Below, piece after piece: positions 7,678 through 18,355 of a stretch of DNA of 64,000 nt. The DNA comes from an uncultured Flavobacteriales bacterium (GTDB lineage: Bacteria; Bacteroidota; Bacteroidia; Flavobacteriales_D; Crocinitomicaceae). The position numbers and the translations under genes were made by a program. Location: assembly GCA_905478665.1 (NCBI GenBank), contig CAJQJL010000075.1, positions 1 to 64,000 of the forward strand, read 5' to 3'. Below the pieces are notes generated by a model. That model was not told the DNA's origin, made no database searches, and saw only the letters and a list, made by a program, of their open reading frames with translations. Positions within the stretch are counted from its first letter, which is position 1; each line of letters starts with the position of its first letter.

Positions 7678-8190
7678 ATGCACCATTTAGTTAGACTTTT
7701 TATAAAAATAGTTGGAGTATTCGTTCTTATTCTTACTTCAACTAATCAGTTTTTTGCCCAATCCGAAATTCCTGAAATGCAATTGCAAAGCATTGAGGGT
7801 AGCAGAATAAGTACGCAGGAAGTGTTTGATAAAGGACAACCAATATTACTCGTTTTTTGGGCTACATGGTGCAATCATACATCTGTTGGGCTGACGGATA
7901 TTCAGGATGAATACTTAGATGATTGGCGGGATAATTTTGATCTGAAAATTGTGGCTGTTTCTGTTGATGATTCAAAAACCTCCAATCGCGCCGTAACTGT
8001 TGCGAATAGTAGTGGATGGGATTTCGATGTTTTTCTAGATGTTAATGGTGATTTTAAAAGAGCCATGGGGGTGAATACTGCGCCTCATGTCGTTTTATTA
8101 AATGCAGAAGGAAAGGTTGTTTGGCAACAACCAAAATACTTGAGTGGAGATGAAGAGATAATTCAGGAAAAATTGGAAGAGCTGAAATAG
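7678..8190 (+). CDS. TlpA/peroxiredoxin-like thioredoxin-fold protein lacking the second redox cysteine
   Basis: The 170-residue protein has a signal peptide (residues about 1-28). It then has a TlpA-type thioredoxin fold with the expected VFWATWC strand-turn (Cys65), the downstream FDLKIVAVSVDD strand and the cis-proline loop NTAPHVVLL. The active site reads WCNHTS instead of WCxxC, so only the first cysteine remains. Such a protein cannot run the usual dithiol-disulfide cycle alone. With Cys65 and His67 side by side it could instead bind copper (as Sco-like thioredoxin folds do) or act as a monothiol. It begins the run of copper genes, 54 bases before cusA, which favours a metal-linked role. 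Confidence 0.75.
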   Translation: MHHLVRLFIKIVGVFVLILTSTNQFFAQSEIPEMQLQSIEGSRISTQEVFDKGQPILLVFWATWCNHTSVGLTDIQDEYLDDWRDNFDLKIVAVSVDDSKTSNRAVTVANSSGWDFDVFLDVNGDFKRAMGVNTAPHVVLLNAEGKVVWQQPKYLSGDEEIIQEKLEELK

Positions 8191-8244
8191 GAGAATACAC
8201 TAAATGATTCAGCGAATTAAATGTGAATTACTAAGGTTAGACAA

Positions 8245-11200
8245 ATGATAAAATTTATTGTAAAATTTTTTCTTGACAATAAGCTGGTTGCATGGATAAT
8301 GCTTGCGATGTTTGTTCTATGGGGACTGGTTACTGCGCCATTTGAATCTGGTTCAGATGTAATCCCTAGAGATCCTGTTGCCGTAGATGCGATTCCAGAC
8401 ATTGGAGAAAATCAACAAATCGTATTTACACAGTGGATGGGACGCTCTCCACAAGATGTTGAAGACCAGATAACTTCTAAACTAACCTCTGCTTTATTAG
8501 GTATTCCCGGAGTGAAGAGCGTACGAAGCAATTCCATGTTTGGCTTTTCAAGTATTTACCTCATTTTTGAAGAAGATATTGAGTTCTACTGGAGTAGAAG
8601 TAGAATCTTGGAGAAGCTGAATTCGCTTCCAGACAATACGGTTCCTCCCGGTGCACAGCCAACTCTTGGACCAGATGCAACTGCTCTCGGACAAATTTAT
8701 TGGTATACTCTTGAAGGGCAAGATCCAGATGGAAACACTACAGGAGGGTGGGATCAACAAGAATTGAGGTCTATACAGGATTTCTATGTGAAGTATGGAT
8801 TACAATCAGCAAGTGGAGTGTCTGAAGTTGCCTCTATTGGAGGTTTTGTGAAAGAATACCAAGTAGATGTAGACCCTGAAAAAATGCGAAGCTACGGTCT
8901 GTCATTGAATCAAATTATGAAATCCGTTAAGGAGAGTAATCTTGACATTGGAGCTCAGACAATCGAAATCAATCTAGTAGAGTATTTCGTTCGAGGATTG
9001 GGGTATGTGAAATCTGTTGAAGACATTGAGAATAGCGTTGTGAAAGTAGTTGACAATGTCCCAGTCCGAATAATGGATGTCGCGACAGTACATCTAGGCC
9101 CCGCTACACGTCGTGGAATATTGGATAAATCGGGAGCACCCGCTGTTGGAGGTGTGGTAGTGGCGCGCTATGGAGCAAATCCACTTGAAGTGATCAATAA
9201 TGTAAAATCGCAAATCGATGAATTGGCAGGTGGACTACCGAGTAAAACGCTTGCCGATGGGACTGTATCAAAAGTTACTATTGTTCCATTCTATGATAGG
9301 ACAGAGCTAATTAAAGAAACAATTGGTACACTTGAAGAGGCTCTGACCCTTGAAATACTCATTACCATTATTGTGGTGATTTTGATGCTGCTTCACCTGA
9401 AGTCATCCCTGCTAATAAGTGCATCATTACCTGTTGCGGTATTGATGTGTTTTATTGCAATGCGATACTTTGGTGTTGATGCAAATATTGTTGCATTATC
9501 GGGGATAGCAATTGCGGTTGGAACAATGGTAGATATGGGAATTGTATTGACCGAGAGTATGGTCTCCCAGATGAAGATTGCACCTCCTGAACAAGCACTC
9601 AAAACAACCATTTACTTAGCAACTGTAGATGTGGCGTCAGCTGTGGTTACGGCTGTTGCAACCACCATTGTAAGTTTCCTTCCAGTATTCACCATGGAAG
9701 CTGCCGAAGGCAAAATGTTTAGACCGCTCGCATTTACGAAAACATTTGCGCTATTATCTTCTATATTATTAGCCATCACGGTAATCCCTCCTTTGGCTGA
9801 ACAATTGTTCAAATTAAAAAGTAAGGGTAAAATCTCTGCATATCTCTCGAATGGATCACTGGTACTCTTATCACTGACCCTTTTGTTTACACACTATGCA
9901 TTTTTTGGAGTATTTGGTTTGGTTGTAGGGATAACGGGTGGGATATCTACCTATGCAAAAGGTGTTAAATCAGAAACATGGGTAAAACGCTTTGATTACG
10001 GAAAGAACATCTCCTATGCACTTGTTGTTTGTTGGTTGCTGGCAAGAATATGGATGCCGCTTGGGGTGGTGAAGAGTACTTTTTCGAATTTTCTATTTAT
10101 CGCTATAATCATTGGTTGTTTAATTGGATTTTTCTACGTCATCATACATTTCTATGAGCGCATTTTACGGTTCTTTCTAAGATGGAAAATTATCTTTCTT
10201 TCATGTACGGTGTTTATAATTATCGGTGGATGCAGTGTGTTTATGGACACGAAACGTGAATTTATGCCTGCCTTGAATGAGGGGTCATTCTTACTTATGC
10301 CAACATCAATGCCTCATTCTGGGAATGAAATAAATGAGGCTAATTTAAGAATGTTGGATATGGCCGTTTCCGCAATTCCAGAAGTTGAGTTAGTGGTTGG
10401 AAAAGCTGGAAGAATAGAAAGCTCCCTAGATCCCGCCCCAATGTCCATGTATGAAAATATCATCAGCTATAAGTCAGAATACAAAACTAATGAAGATGGC
10501 CGTCGTGTGCGATTCAAAGTAGACGAAAATAATGAATATCTGTATGATGATTTAGGGGAACTAATTCCTGATGAGAACGGCAAGTACTTTCGGCAATGGC
10601 GAGATCATATAAAATCTCCTGATGACATATGGACTGAAATAGTCGCTGCAACTAAGATTCCCGGCTTGACTTCTGCACCTAAATTGCAACCAATTGAAAC
10701 ACGTTTGGTAATGCTCCAAACTGGAATGCGAGCACCGATGGGAATAAAGGTAAAAGGAACTAGCCTTAAAGAAATAGAAGAGTTTGGCTTACAATTAGAA
10801 ATGTTCTTAAAAGACGTCCCTGGTGTTAAGAACTCAGCGGTCTTTGCAGATAGAATAGTTGGGAAGCCATATATGATGCTTAACATTGATCGCCATGAAA
10901 TTTCACGTCATGGACTGACGATTGTCCAAGTACAGAATCAATTGCAAACTGCTATTGGGGGCATGATAATGACTACTACGGTTGAAGGTAGGGAACGCTA
11001 TGGAATTCGTTTAAGGTATCCTTTGGAATTAAGAAATGAACCTGAAAAGATCAAATCAATTTACATTACTGACGCTTTTGGGGCTCAAATTCCTCTTGGA
11101 GATTTAGTTAACATTACCTATGAACAAGGCCCAATGTCAATTAAAAGTGAAGATGGATTTCTGGTAGGATTTGTCCTTTTTGATAAAGTAGATGACGATG

Positions 11201-12018
11201 ATGTCAAAGAAAATGAGGATCCAAAAGATTTTAAGGAGGACGGTACTGCTTACTCAGAGATAGAGATAGTGGAAAATGCCCAAAAATTATTTGACCAGAA
11301 AACGAAGGGTGGTCAATTAGTGGCGCCAGAAGGAGTTACATACCGATTTGCAGGGAACTATGAACAGCACGAACGCTTTATTAAAAGACTGATTATCGTT
11401 ATTCCGATCTCTCTTATTTTAATTTTCCTCATTCTATATTTTCATTTTAAATCGGCGATCACATCCTTATTTGTTTTTTCTGGAGTATTGCTGGCATTTT
11501 CAGGTGGATTCATTATGATCGGGTTGTATGGACAGGATTGGTTCATGAATTTTGAGATGTTCGGCACAAACATGAGAGAGTTGTTTCAAATGCATCCGAT
11601 CAAATTAAGTGTGGCTGTTTGGGTGGGGTTTTTAGCGTTGTTTGGTATTGCTACCGATGATGGGGTTCTTGTGGCGACTTTTTTAAAAGATAGTTTTAAA
11701 AAGAATCACCCTACGAGTGTCAACGGAATTCATGATGCTGTTGTGGAAGGCGGTTTGCGTAGAGTAAAGCCAGCAATGATGACTACTGCAACAACAATTT
11801 TAGCTCTTCTACCTGTGCTCACTTCTACTGGAAAAGGGGCGGATATCATGCTTCCAATGGCTATTCCTTCATTTGGTGGGATGGTATTAAATACAATAAC
11901 CATGTTTACTGTTCCTGTGCTCTATTGTACATGGAAGGAAGCACAGCTCAAATTCGGTAAGAATCGATCAATTAAAGAATCTGGAACTGAAGGTTCTCCT
12001 AATACGGAAATATCATGA
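8245..12018 (+). CDS. cusA: CusA/CzcA-type heavy-metal RND efflux pump
   Basis: The 1257-residue inner-membrane pump shows the RND plan. It has an N-terminal TM near residues 8-33, a periplasmic porter domain, TM2-6 (about 375-530), a second porter half and a C-terminal TM block (about 1045-1240). The heavy-metal subclass signature is VGTMVDMGIVLTESM in TM4 (around residue 425), whose acidic residue belongs to the proton relay. The matching helix TM10 carries GIATDDGVL (about 1134). It would expel Cu(I)/Ag(I) or related ions with the channel encoded immediately downstream (4-bp overlap) and the adaptor at 16239. It is longer than typical CusA (about 1040) because of insertions around residues 535-650 and 750-800. 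Copper specificity is inferred from the neighbours. Confidence 0.9.
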   Translation: MIKFIVKFFLDNKLVAWIMLAMFVLWGLVTAPFESGSDVIPRDPVAVDAIPDIGENQQIVFTQWMGRSPQDVEDQITSKLTSALLGIPGVKSVRSNSMFGFSSIYLIFEEDIEFYWSRSRILEKLNSLPDNTVPPGAQPTLGPDATALGQIYWYTLEGQDPDGNTTGGWDQQELRSIQDFYVKYGLQSASGVSEVASIGGFVKEYQVDVDPEKMRSYGLSLNQIMKSVKESNLDIGAQTIEINLVEYFVRGLGYVKSVEDIENSVVKVVDNVPVRIMDVATVHLGPATRRGILDKSGAPAVGGVVVARYGANPLEVINNVKSQIDELAGGLPSKTLADGTVSKVTIVPFYDRTELIKETIGTLEEALTLEILITIIVVILMLLHLKSSLLISASLPVAVLMCFIAMRYFGVDANIVALSGIAIAVGTMVDMGIVLTESMVSQMKIAPPEQALKTTIYLATVDVASAVVTAVATTIVSFLPVFTMEAAEGKMFRPLAFTKTFALLSSILLAITVIPPLAEQLFKLKSKGKISAYLSNGSLVLLSLTLLFTHYAFFGVFGLVVGITGGISTYAKGVKSETWVKRFDYGKNISYALVVCWLLARIWMPLGVVKSTFSNFLFIAIIIGCLIGFFYVIIHFYERILRFFLRWKIIFLSCTVFIIIGGCSVFMDTKREFMPALNEGSFLLMPTSMPHSGNEINEANLRMLDMAVSAIPEVELVVGKAGRIESSLDPAPMSMYENIISYKSEYKTNEDGRRVRFKVDENNEYLYDDLGELIPDENGKYFRQWRDHIKSPDDIWTEIVAATKIPGLTSAPKLQPIETRLVMLQTGMRAPMGIKVKGTSLKEIEEFGLQLEMFLKDVPGVKNSAVFADRIVGKPYMMLNIDRHEISRHGLTIVQVQNQLQTAIGGMIMTTTVEGRERYGIRLRYPLELRNEPEKIKSIYITDAFGAQIPLGDLVNITYEQGPMSIKSEDGFLVGFVLFDKVDDDDVKENEDPKDFKEDGTAYSEIEIVENAQKLFDQKTKGGQLVAPEGVTYRFAGNYEQHERFIKRLIIVIPISLILIFLILYFHFKSAITSLFVFSGVLLAFSGGFIMIGLYGQDWFMNFEMFGTNMRELFQMHPIKLSVAVWVGFLALFGIATDDGVLVATFLKDSFKKNHPTSVNGIHDAVVEGGLRRVKPAMMTTATTILALLPVLTSTGKGADIMLPMAIPSFGGMVLNTITMFTVPVLYCTWKEAQLKFGKNRSIKESGTEGSPNTEIS

Positions 12019-13247
12019 TAGGAAAGTTTATTACATGCTTTGTTCTCTGCTGGTTGTGTATTGCAAATGCTCAAGGACAACTCTTGGACTCATTGTTGAA
12101 AATGGTGGTTGAAAACAGTCCAGAATTGAAAGCCCTTCAGTTGGAATACGAAGCAGAATTAATGAAGGTGGATCAGGTACGGACTATCCCGAATACGCAG
12201 TTTGGCATAGGTATTCCGGCTCTAAGGCCAGAAACACGACTGGGACCGCAATTAATAATGGTGAGTGCAAGCCAAATGTTTCCATGGTTTGGTGCTCGAA
12301 AGGTGAAAGGTGATGTAGTTGTAAGCATGTCAAAAGCCAAATACGAACGTATATCAGTGATTCGTTTAGAGTTGTTTAACAAAGTGGAACTTGCGTACTA
12401 CGCGTTGGTTGACCTCAAACAAAAAGCAGGAATTATTAGTGAAATTCTAAAACAATTTGAAGTGCTTAAACAATTGGCATTGACAAAAATGGAAGGTGGA
12501 AGTGGCAGAATGACCAACGTACTTCGAGTAGAATTGAAACAGGACGAACTGAAGCAGCAATTGAAAAGGATTGAAGCTTCTAAGCAAAAATATTTTGCGA
12601 TTATTAATTCGCTCACTCTGGCTCCTTGGGCAACGACAATAGATGTGGATGATGTTGGTGTAGAATTGTTCGAATTTAACCTAAAGGAATCGCGAAAAAA
12701 AATTAGCGAACACTATCCATTGATCACAATGATTGATCGGCAAATCGCTGCTTCAAGAAACAAACAATTGGTTAATAGGAAAATGGGCGCGCCTATGATT
12801 GGCGTTGGGTTGGATTATTCAATAGTTGGGGAAAGAACAGATATGATCCCTGAATACAATGGGCGCGATATTCTGATTCCCAAATTGATGATCAGTATTC
12901 CTCTTTATCGTAAAGGATTCAAGGCTAAGAATATTGAGGAGGGGCTTATACAGTCTGCGCTAGAGTTTAATCAAGAGAGCATTGAACAGCGCGTTATTGG
13001 ACAGTTGCTTCATTACCATACGGATTATAAGCTAGCTCTTTTGGAGATCGAACTGAATGAAGAGCAGATTGGAACAACAAAAAAAATTATGGATTTACTA
13101 CTCACTGAATACAGTACTGAGGGAGGCTCTTTCGATGAGTTGCTTCAGGTTCAGAATCAATTGTTGGGTTATGAGTTGGAACTGAGTACAGCAAAAAAAA
13201 TGGTAAACATGGCGGTTTCAAATATGGAACGATTAATAAACTACTAA
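12015..13247 (+). CDS. cusC: TolC/CusC-family outer-membrane efflux channel
   Basis: The 410-residue protein has a signal peptide (IGKFITCFVLCWLCIANAQG) and the two long helical repeats of the outer-membrane efflux protein family (residues about 20-200 and 210-405). These are rich in heptad leucines and typical phrases such as ELKALQLEYEAELMKVDQV, with a C-terminal DELLQVQNQLLGYELEL helix. It should form the trimeric tunnel that completes the tripartite Cus pump. Its ATG overlaps the cusA stop by four bases, which indicates translational coupling. The next gene starts three bases after its stop. Confidence 0.9.
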   Translation: MIGKFITCFVLCWLCIANAQGQLLDSLLKMVVENSPELKALQLEYEAELMKVDQVRTIPNTQFGIGIPALRPETRLGPQLIMVSASQMFPWFGARKVKGDVVVSMSKAKYERISVIRLELFNKVELAYYALVDLKQKAGIISEILKQFEVLKQLALTKMEGGSGRMTNVLRVELKQDELKQQLKRIEASKQKYFAIINSLTLAPWATTIDVDDVGVELFEFNLKESRKKISEHYPLITMIDRQIAASRNKQLVNRKMGAPMIGVGLDYSIVGERTDMIPEYNGRDILIPKLMISIPLYRKGFKAKNIEEGLIQSALEFNQESIEQRVIGQLLHYHTDYKLALLEIELNEEQIGTTKKIMDLLLTEYSTEGGSFDELLQVQNQLLGYELELSTAKKMVNMAVSNMERLINY

Positions 13248-13250
13248 CAT

Positions 13251-13808
13251 ATGGAATTGACAATTAAAAATATGGTTTGTGATCGATGTATCAAGGTAGT
13301 TAGAGATCATTTGAATGAGTCAAATCTACCATTTATGAAAGTGGAACTGGGCAAAATTTATTTCAAACGTGATTTGAAGACGGCTGAATTACGACGGCTA
13401 AATAAACAACTGGTTGATGAAGGCTTTGAAATTCTTAAAGAAGAAGAATTGAAAATTGTTGAAGGAGTAAAGTTTGTGGTAATAAGCGAGGTGCGTGGCT
13501 ATTCGAGTAGAACTGTTACTGAAAGTTATTCAAATATATTGAGCAAGGATTTGGGAATAAGCTATTCTAAGATTAGTAGGTTATTCTCCCAAGTGGAGGG
13601 AAAAAGTATTGAGCGCTTCATCATTCTTCAGAAAATTGAAATGGTTAAAGAGTTAATGACATATGGTGAGTTAACGATGAGCGAAATAGCTTATGAAATG
13701 AACTATAGCAGCCCTCAACATTTATCAAAACAATTCAAACAGGTTACAGGTCTGTCACCAACTGAATTTAAGGGAATTGCCTCCAGAGAAAAATTAGATA
13801 ACATATAA
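13251..13808 (+). CDS. AraC-family regulator with N-terminal HMA-like metal-binding segment
   Basis: The 185-residue protein joins an HMA-like N-terminus (residues 1-70, CxxC at Cys10 and Cys13 within MVCDRC) to an AraC/XylS DNA-binding domain (about 95-180). The latter shows LTMSEIAYEMNYSSPQHLSK and the terminal QVTGLSPTEFKG motif. The architecture suggests a cytoplasmic Cu(I) or soft-metal sensor that regulates the efflux operon it lies in. Linker residues 75-95 include VISEVRGYSS. It sits between cusC (3-bp gap) and copA (52-bp gap). Candidate target DNA is the palindrome at 7544-7566. The domain calls are firm; the sensing role is an inference. Confidence 0.85.
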   Translation: MELTIKNMVCDRCIKVVRDHLNESNLPFMKVELGKIYFKRDLKTAELRRLNKQLVDEGFEILKEEELKIVEGVKFVVISEVRGYSSRTVTESYSNILSKDLGISYSKISRLFSQVEGKSIERFIILQKIEMVKELMTYGELTMSEIAYEMNYSSPQHLSKQFKQVTGLSPTEFKGIASREKLDNI

Positions 13809-13860
13809 GTCAAATTGTACACGTACTACCAATTGAAATACCAGAACTTGGTCTAAAAAG

Positions 13861-16242
13861 ATGAAACATACATACAAAATATCGGGAATGTCTTGTGATG
13901 GCTGTGTAAAACATGTCAAGGAATCACTACTAAGTGTTTCTGAAATTGAACATGTACAAATTGACCTAAAGGATGGATTAGCTGAAATTACAATGGATAC
14001 GCATGTGACCATTGAACGAATGAATGAAACACTGGAAGGATCTCAATACACCATCCATTCGCTTACAGATGAACTTCCACCTCAAGAAAAAGCAATTGTC
14101 AACAATAATGCAGCACGTTTTTATTGCCCAATGCATTGCGAAGGAGATAAAACATATGATAAGGCTGGAGACTGTCCAGTATGCGGTATGGATTTAGTTC
14201 CGAGTCAAAAGCTTATGAGCGAAGAGGAATCTACATATAACAAGTTGATGAAGAAATTGCGCGTTGCAGTTGTCTTTACATCGCCAATTTTTCTCATTGC
14301 GATGCTAGACATGTTTGATCCCAATCCTTTGGAACAGATTCTTCCAAAAACGTCTTGGAATTGGTTGCAATTTGGGCTGTCTATCCCCGTTGTGTTTTAT
14401 GCGACATGGATGTTCTTTACTAGGGCATGGTCTTCCATTGTAAGAAGAAGCTTTAATATGTTCACGCTGATAGGTATTGGAGCTGGAGCTGCATGGATCT
14501 TTAGTTTGATAGCACTTCTCTTTCCCGAAATTTTCCCTGATCAATTTAAAGGAAATCAAGGGGCTGTGCATCTATACTTTGAAGCAGCAACTGTTATTCT
14601 CACGCTTGTATTGGTTGGTCAGGTGCTCGAAGCAAGGGCTCATAATAGAACCAATTCAGCAGTAAAAGAGCTGTTGAAGTTGGCGCCCAATGCGGCAACG
14701 TTGGTGGTTAATGGTGAAGAACGTGAAATTTCCATCGATCAAATTAAGGTTGGAGACCATTTAAGGGTGAAGCCCGGAGACAAAATCCCTGTAGACGGGA
14801 CTATTTTTTTAGGAACCAGTTCTATTGATGAATCGATGATATCAGGTGAACCAATTCCTGTTGATAAATCGGTTGGGGATACTGTTAGTTCTGGAACTAT
14901 CAATGGCACGCAAAGTTTTGTCATGGTTGCTGAAAAGATTGGAAGTGACACACTCCTTTCTCAGATTATTCATATGGTAAATAATGCGAGTAGAAGTCAA
15001 GCCCCTATTCAAAAGTTAGCTGATAGAATTTCAGCCTATTTCGTTCCTATTGTGATCGGTGTTTCCCTGCTTACATTTTTTATCTGGTTGTTCCTTGGAC
15101 CAGAGCCAAGATTTACCTTCGCATTTGTAAATGCCGTGGCTGTATTAGTAATAGCATGCCCATGTGCACTTGGATTAGCAACTCCAATGTCGGTGATGGT
15201 AGGTGTTGGAAAAGGGGCTCAATCAGGAATTTTAATAAAAAATGCTGAATCCCTTGAACAGATGAACAAGGTGACAACACTAATAATTGACAAAACAGGA
15301 ACGGTAACCGAAGGTAAGCCTTCTGTAGAAAAGCTGATTTCTTCAGAATCTTGGTCAGTTGAAAAACTAACTTCTATCGTGGCTTCGATCAATCAGCAAA
15401 GTGAGCATCCTCTAGCAGCAGCTACAGTTGATTTTGCTAAAAAGGCTGGCGTTGACATGATTTCTGTTAAAGATTTTCAATCGGTCACAGGAAAGGGGGT
15501 TATGGGGACTTATGACACACGCAAAGTACTTATCGGAAACGCAAAATTATTGGAGGATAACGCTGTTCATATCGATACTGAATTAATGCGAAAGGCTGAA
15601 CTAGAACAAGCAAAAGGAAAAACTGTTCCTTACGTTGTCGTCGACAATAAACTGGTTGGGTTTGTTGTCATATTTGATGCAATTAAGGCAACGAGTAAAT
15701 CTGCATTACAGGCTCTACAGAAAAAAGGAATCCACATTATAATGATGACTGGGGATAACGCCTTTACAGCGAAAGCTGTAGCCGATGAGATAGGAATTAC
15801 CGATTATCATTCTGATTGTTTGCCAAAAGACAAATTGGATCATGTAGAGCGGTTGAAAAATCAAGGTGAAACTGTAGCCATGGTTGGGGATGGGATTAAT
15901 GATGCTCCAGCTTTGGCCCTTTCAGATGTGGGTATTGCAATGGGCACGGGTACAGATGTAGCCATTGAAAGTTCAGAGATCACATTGATTCGGGGTGATC
16001 TAAATGGAATTGTGAAAGCCAGAAATTTAAGTGAGAAAGTATTAAAAAACATCAAACAGAACTTAGTGTTTGCGTTGGGGTACAATATACTAGGAGTGCC
16101 CATTGCTGCGGGTATACTTTATCCCTTTTTCGGGATATTGCTCTCACCTATGATCGCGGCATTGGCAATGAGTTTTAGTTCTGTTTCCGTTATTTCCAAT
16201 GCATTAAGATTGAAGTCAATAAAATTAAATAGTTCGACATGA
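13861..16242 (+). CDS. copA: Cu(I)-exporting P1B-type ATPase
   Basis: The 793-residue P-type ATPase exports Cu(I) or Ag(I) from the cytoplasm at the expense of ATP. Domains in order: an HMA domain with GMSCDGC (Cys12, Cys15); a heavy-metal-binding segment (residues about 82-118, FYCPMHC...CPVCGMDL); eight TM helices; the actuator loop (SGEP); the P1B-1 TM6 motif [11 protein letters not shown] (about 432); the phosphorylation motif DKTGT (about 477); the nucleotide-site SEHPL (about 514); and the hinge [10 protein letters not shown] (about 675). The extra HMBD between HMA and TM1 is common in Bacteroidota. Its last four bases overlap the start of the adaptor gene, so the two are translationally coupled. 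Confidence 0.95.
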   Translation: MKHTYKISGMSCDGCVKHVKESLLSVSEIEHVQIDLKDGLAEITMDTHVTIERMNETLEGSQYTIHSLTDELPPQEKAIVNNNAARFYCPMHCEGDKTYDKAGDCPVCGMDLVPSQKLMSEEESTYNKLMKKLRVAVVFTSPIFLIAMLDMFDPNPLEQILPKTSWNWLQFGLSIPVVFYATWMFFTRAWSSIVRRSFNMFTLIGIGAGAAWIFSLIALLFPEIFPDQFKGNQGAVHLYFEAATVILTLVLVGQVLEARAHNRTNSAVKELLKLAPNAATLVVNGEEREISIDQIKVGDHLRVKPGDKIPVDGTIFLGTSSIDESMISGEPIPVDKSVGDTVSSGTINGTQSFVMVAEKIGSDTLLSQIIHMVNNASRSQAPIQKLADRISAYFVPIVIGVSLLTFFIWLFLGPEPRFTFAFVNAVAVLVIACPCALGLATPMSVMVGVGKGAQSGILIKNAESLEQMNKVTTLIIDKTGTVTEGKPSVEKLISSESWSVEKLTSIVASINQQSEHPLAAATVDFAKKAGVDMISVKDFQSVTGKGVMGTYDTRKVLIGNAKLLEDNAVHIDTELMRKAELEQAKGKTVPYVVVDNKLVGFVVIFDAIKATSKSALQALQKKGIHIIMMTGDNAFTAKAVADEIGITDYHSDCLPKDKLDHVERLKNQGETVAMVGDGINDAPALALSDVGIAMGTGTDVAIESSEITLIRGDLNGIVKARNLSEKVLKNIKQNLVFALGYNILGVPIAAGILYPFFGILLSPMIAALAMSFSSVSVISNALRLKSIKLNSST

Positions 16243-17972
16243 AAAATAGGATATTAACAATTGTGATAACAGCAGTTTTGAGTATAGCACTTGGGTACTT
16301 TCTCTTTAGTAGTGCATCAGTTGATGAAACTGAAACGCATGCGGGCCATAGCTCGGCAGAGGAAATTTGGACGTGTTCCATGCATCCGCAAATACGTAAA
16401 CCTGAACCTGGTGATTGTCCGATTTGTGGAATGGATTTGATTTTGGCAGATAATTCTGGCAGCGGTAACCCTCTCGTATTTGAAATGACAGAGGATGCTA
16501 TGCGAATCGCAAATATCCAGACGACAATAGTGGGTTTAAACTTAGGTTCGGGACAGGGGTTAAGATTATCCGGCAAAATTAAAACTGATGAAACTGTGGC
16601 TTCAAGTATTGTCACGCATATTCCGGGAAGAATAGAGAAGTTGTATGTCAGTTTTACTGGAGATCACGTGAGTAAAGGTCAAAAAATTGCAGCTATTTAC
16701 TCTCCTGATTTGATTACTGCGCAGCGAGAATTATTAGAGGCCTATAAGTTTAAAGAAGATAATCCACAATTGCTGGAGGCAAGCAAAAACAAATTGCGTT
16801 ACTGGAAAATTTCCAATCAGGAGATCAATAAAATAATTAAATCAGGACATGTTAAAGAGTATTTTGATATTCGTGCGGATCATTCTGGTGTAATTCAGAA
16901 AAAAAAGATTGCTGTTGGTGATTATTTGGGAAAGGGTGGAGTACTTTTTGAATTACAGAATTTAAATAAGCTGTGGGCTGTATTTGATGCTTATGAGGCT
17001 GACCTGAATAGCATTGAGCTTGGAAAAAACATAACGTTTACAACACCTTCGATACCGGGAGAAAAATTCAATGGAGCGATTTTCTTCATTGATCCTTTTA
17101 TCAATCCTACTACAAGAACAGCGTCTGTTCGCTTAAAAATTAATAATTCCAGCAAGCGTTTAAAGCCTGAAATGTTCATTAACGGTAGGTTAGAACAGTC
17201 TTCAAGTGAAAACGTAAATTCGCGTTTGACTGTGCCAAAAACCGCTGTCCTTTGGACGGGTGAGCGATCTGTAGTTTACGTGAAAGTCCCCGACGCTAAG
17301 GCTCCTTCCTTCGAGTATAGAGAGGTTCAATTGGGAGCAACTATTGGATCTGAACATGAAATATTGGAAGGATTATCTGTTGGTGACGAAGTTGTTACCA
17401 ATGGGGCTTTTGTTATTGATGCTTCAGCTCAGCTTAATAATCAGGTGAGTATGATGAATCGGAATTTGCTAACAACTCAAGGGGCAGAGTTGTCTTCTGT
17501 GCCCGATTATTCATTGAAGACACCTAAAATGTTCAAAAAACAGCTAGATAATTTGCTTGATAATTATTTTGAAATCAAGGACAGGTTGGTTGGAGATGAC
17601 TTAAAATCAGCAATAGATGGAAGTACGGTTTTTTTAAAGTCACTTCAGCAAATCGATATGTCGCTTCTAAAAGGAGATGCCCACATGTATTGGATGAATG
17701 AGGCGTCTTTGCTAAAGGACGCAATAACTGGTATGACCGAGGCAAATAACATTGCTGAAGTGCGTGTTTTATTTAAACAATTATCTGCATCACTTATTAA
17801 AGCTATGAGGGCTTTTGGCGCGAACGATAATGATGATAATTACGTTCAATTTTGTTCTATGGCCTCTGATAATTCAGGAGCTTACTGGATGAGTACTACG
17901 GCTGAAATCCGTAACCCATATTATGGCGCTCAGATGCTGAAATGTGGAGAAATTAAGGATACAATTAACTAA
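16239..17972 (+). CDS. cusB: CusB-type periplasmic adaptor with HMBD and DUF3347 domain
   Basis: The 577-residue membrane-fusion protein has an N-terminal TM anchor (residues 4-24). A heavy-metal-binding domain follows (about 43-69: TCSMHPQI...CPICGMDL), then barrel-sandwich/hairpin/beta-barrel adaptor modules (about 75-420, e.g. [20 protein letters not shown]). The C-terminal DUF3347 domain (about 430-577) is recognised by [16 protein letters not shown] and [17 protein letters not shown]. The Met/Cys-rich ends likely pass Cu(I) to the pump. It is unusual that it is separated from cusA/cusC by the regulator and copA, though all five genes lie in one direction with tiny gaps. It overlaps copA by four bases. 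Confidence 0.92.
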   Translation: MKNRILTIVITAVLSIALGYFLFSSASVDETETHAGHSSAEEIWTCSMHPQIRKPEPGDCPICGMDLILADNSGSGNPLVFEMTEDAMRIANIQTTIVGLNLGSGQGLRLSGKIKTDETVASSIVTHIPGRIEKLYVSFTGDHVSKGQKIAAIYSPDLITAQRELLEAYKFKEDNPQLLEASKNKLRYWKISNQEINKIIKSGHVKEYFDIRADHSGVIQKKKIAVGDYLGKGGVLFELQNLNKLWAVFDAYEADLNSIELGKNITFTTPSIPGEKFNGAIFFIDPFINPTTRTASVRLKINNSSKRLKPEMFINGRLEQSSSENVNSRLTVPKTAVLWTGERSVVYVKVPDAKAPSFEYREVQLGATIGSEHEILEGLSVGDEVVTNGAFVIDASAQLNNQVSMMNRNLLTTQGAELSSVPDYSLKTPKMFKKQLDNLLDNYFEIKDRLVGDDLKSAIDGSTVFLKSLQQIDMSLLKGDAHMYWMNEASLLKDAITGMTEANNIAEVRVLFKQLSASLIKAMRAFGANDNDDNYVQFCSMASDNSGAYWMSTTAEIRNPYYGAQMLKCGEIKDTIN

Positions 17973-17993
17973 ATAACATAAAAACAAACTACA

Positions 17994-18332
17994 ATGAAAA
18001 AATCAATTTTTGCGATACTAGCGCTAACACTGATGGCATTTACAACAAGTGCGCAATCAAAGCAGGAGAAAACCACATTTAAGGTTTACGGGAACTGTGG
18101 AATGTGTGAAAGAACAATTGAAGGTGCCGTGAATGAACAAGTAGGAGTCCATTCAGCGAATTGGAATGTTGACTCAAAGAAAATGACCATCAAGTTTGAT
18201 CCATCGAAGGTGTCACTTGATGAGATTAAGCAGTTAATCGCTGATGCAGGTTACGATTCTGAATCACATCGATCAACAGAAAAAAAATACAATTCGCTTC
18301 ACGGTTGTTGCCAATATGAACGACCTGAATAA
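17994..18332 (+). CDS. secreted HMA-domain metallochaperone
   Basis: The 112-residue protein has a signal peptide cleaved near residue 20 (TTSAQ) and a single heavy-metal-associated domain (about 27-95). Its metal site is NCGMCERT (Cys35, Cys38), and the fold's usual ending is ADAGYDSE. A CC pair near the C-terminus (HGCCQYE) could add ligands. It probably carries Cu(I) in the periplasm between CopA and CusB or buffers it. It starts 21 bases after cusB and continues the operon. A related secreted HMA protein lies at 42028-42366. Confidence 0.88.
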   Translation: MKKSIFAILALTLMAFTTSAQSKQEKTTFKVYGNCGMCERTIEGAVNEQVGVHSANWNVDSKKMTIKFDPSKVSLDEIKQLIADAGYDSESHRSTEKKYNSLHGCCQYERPE

Positions 18333-18355
18333 TATTAACAAATAAATATATAACA

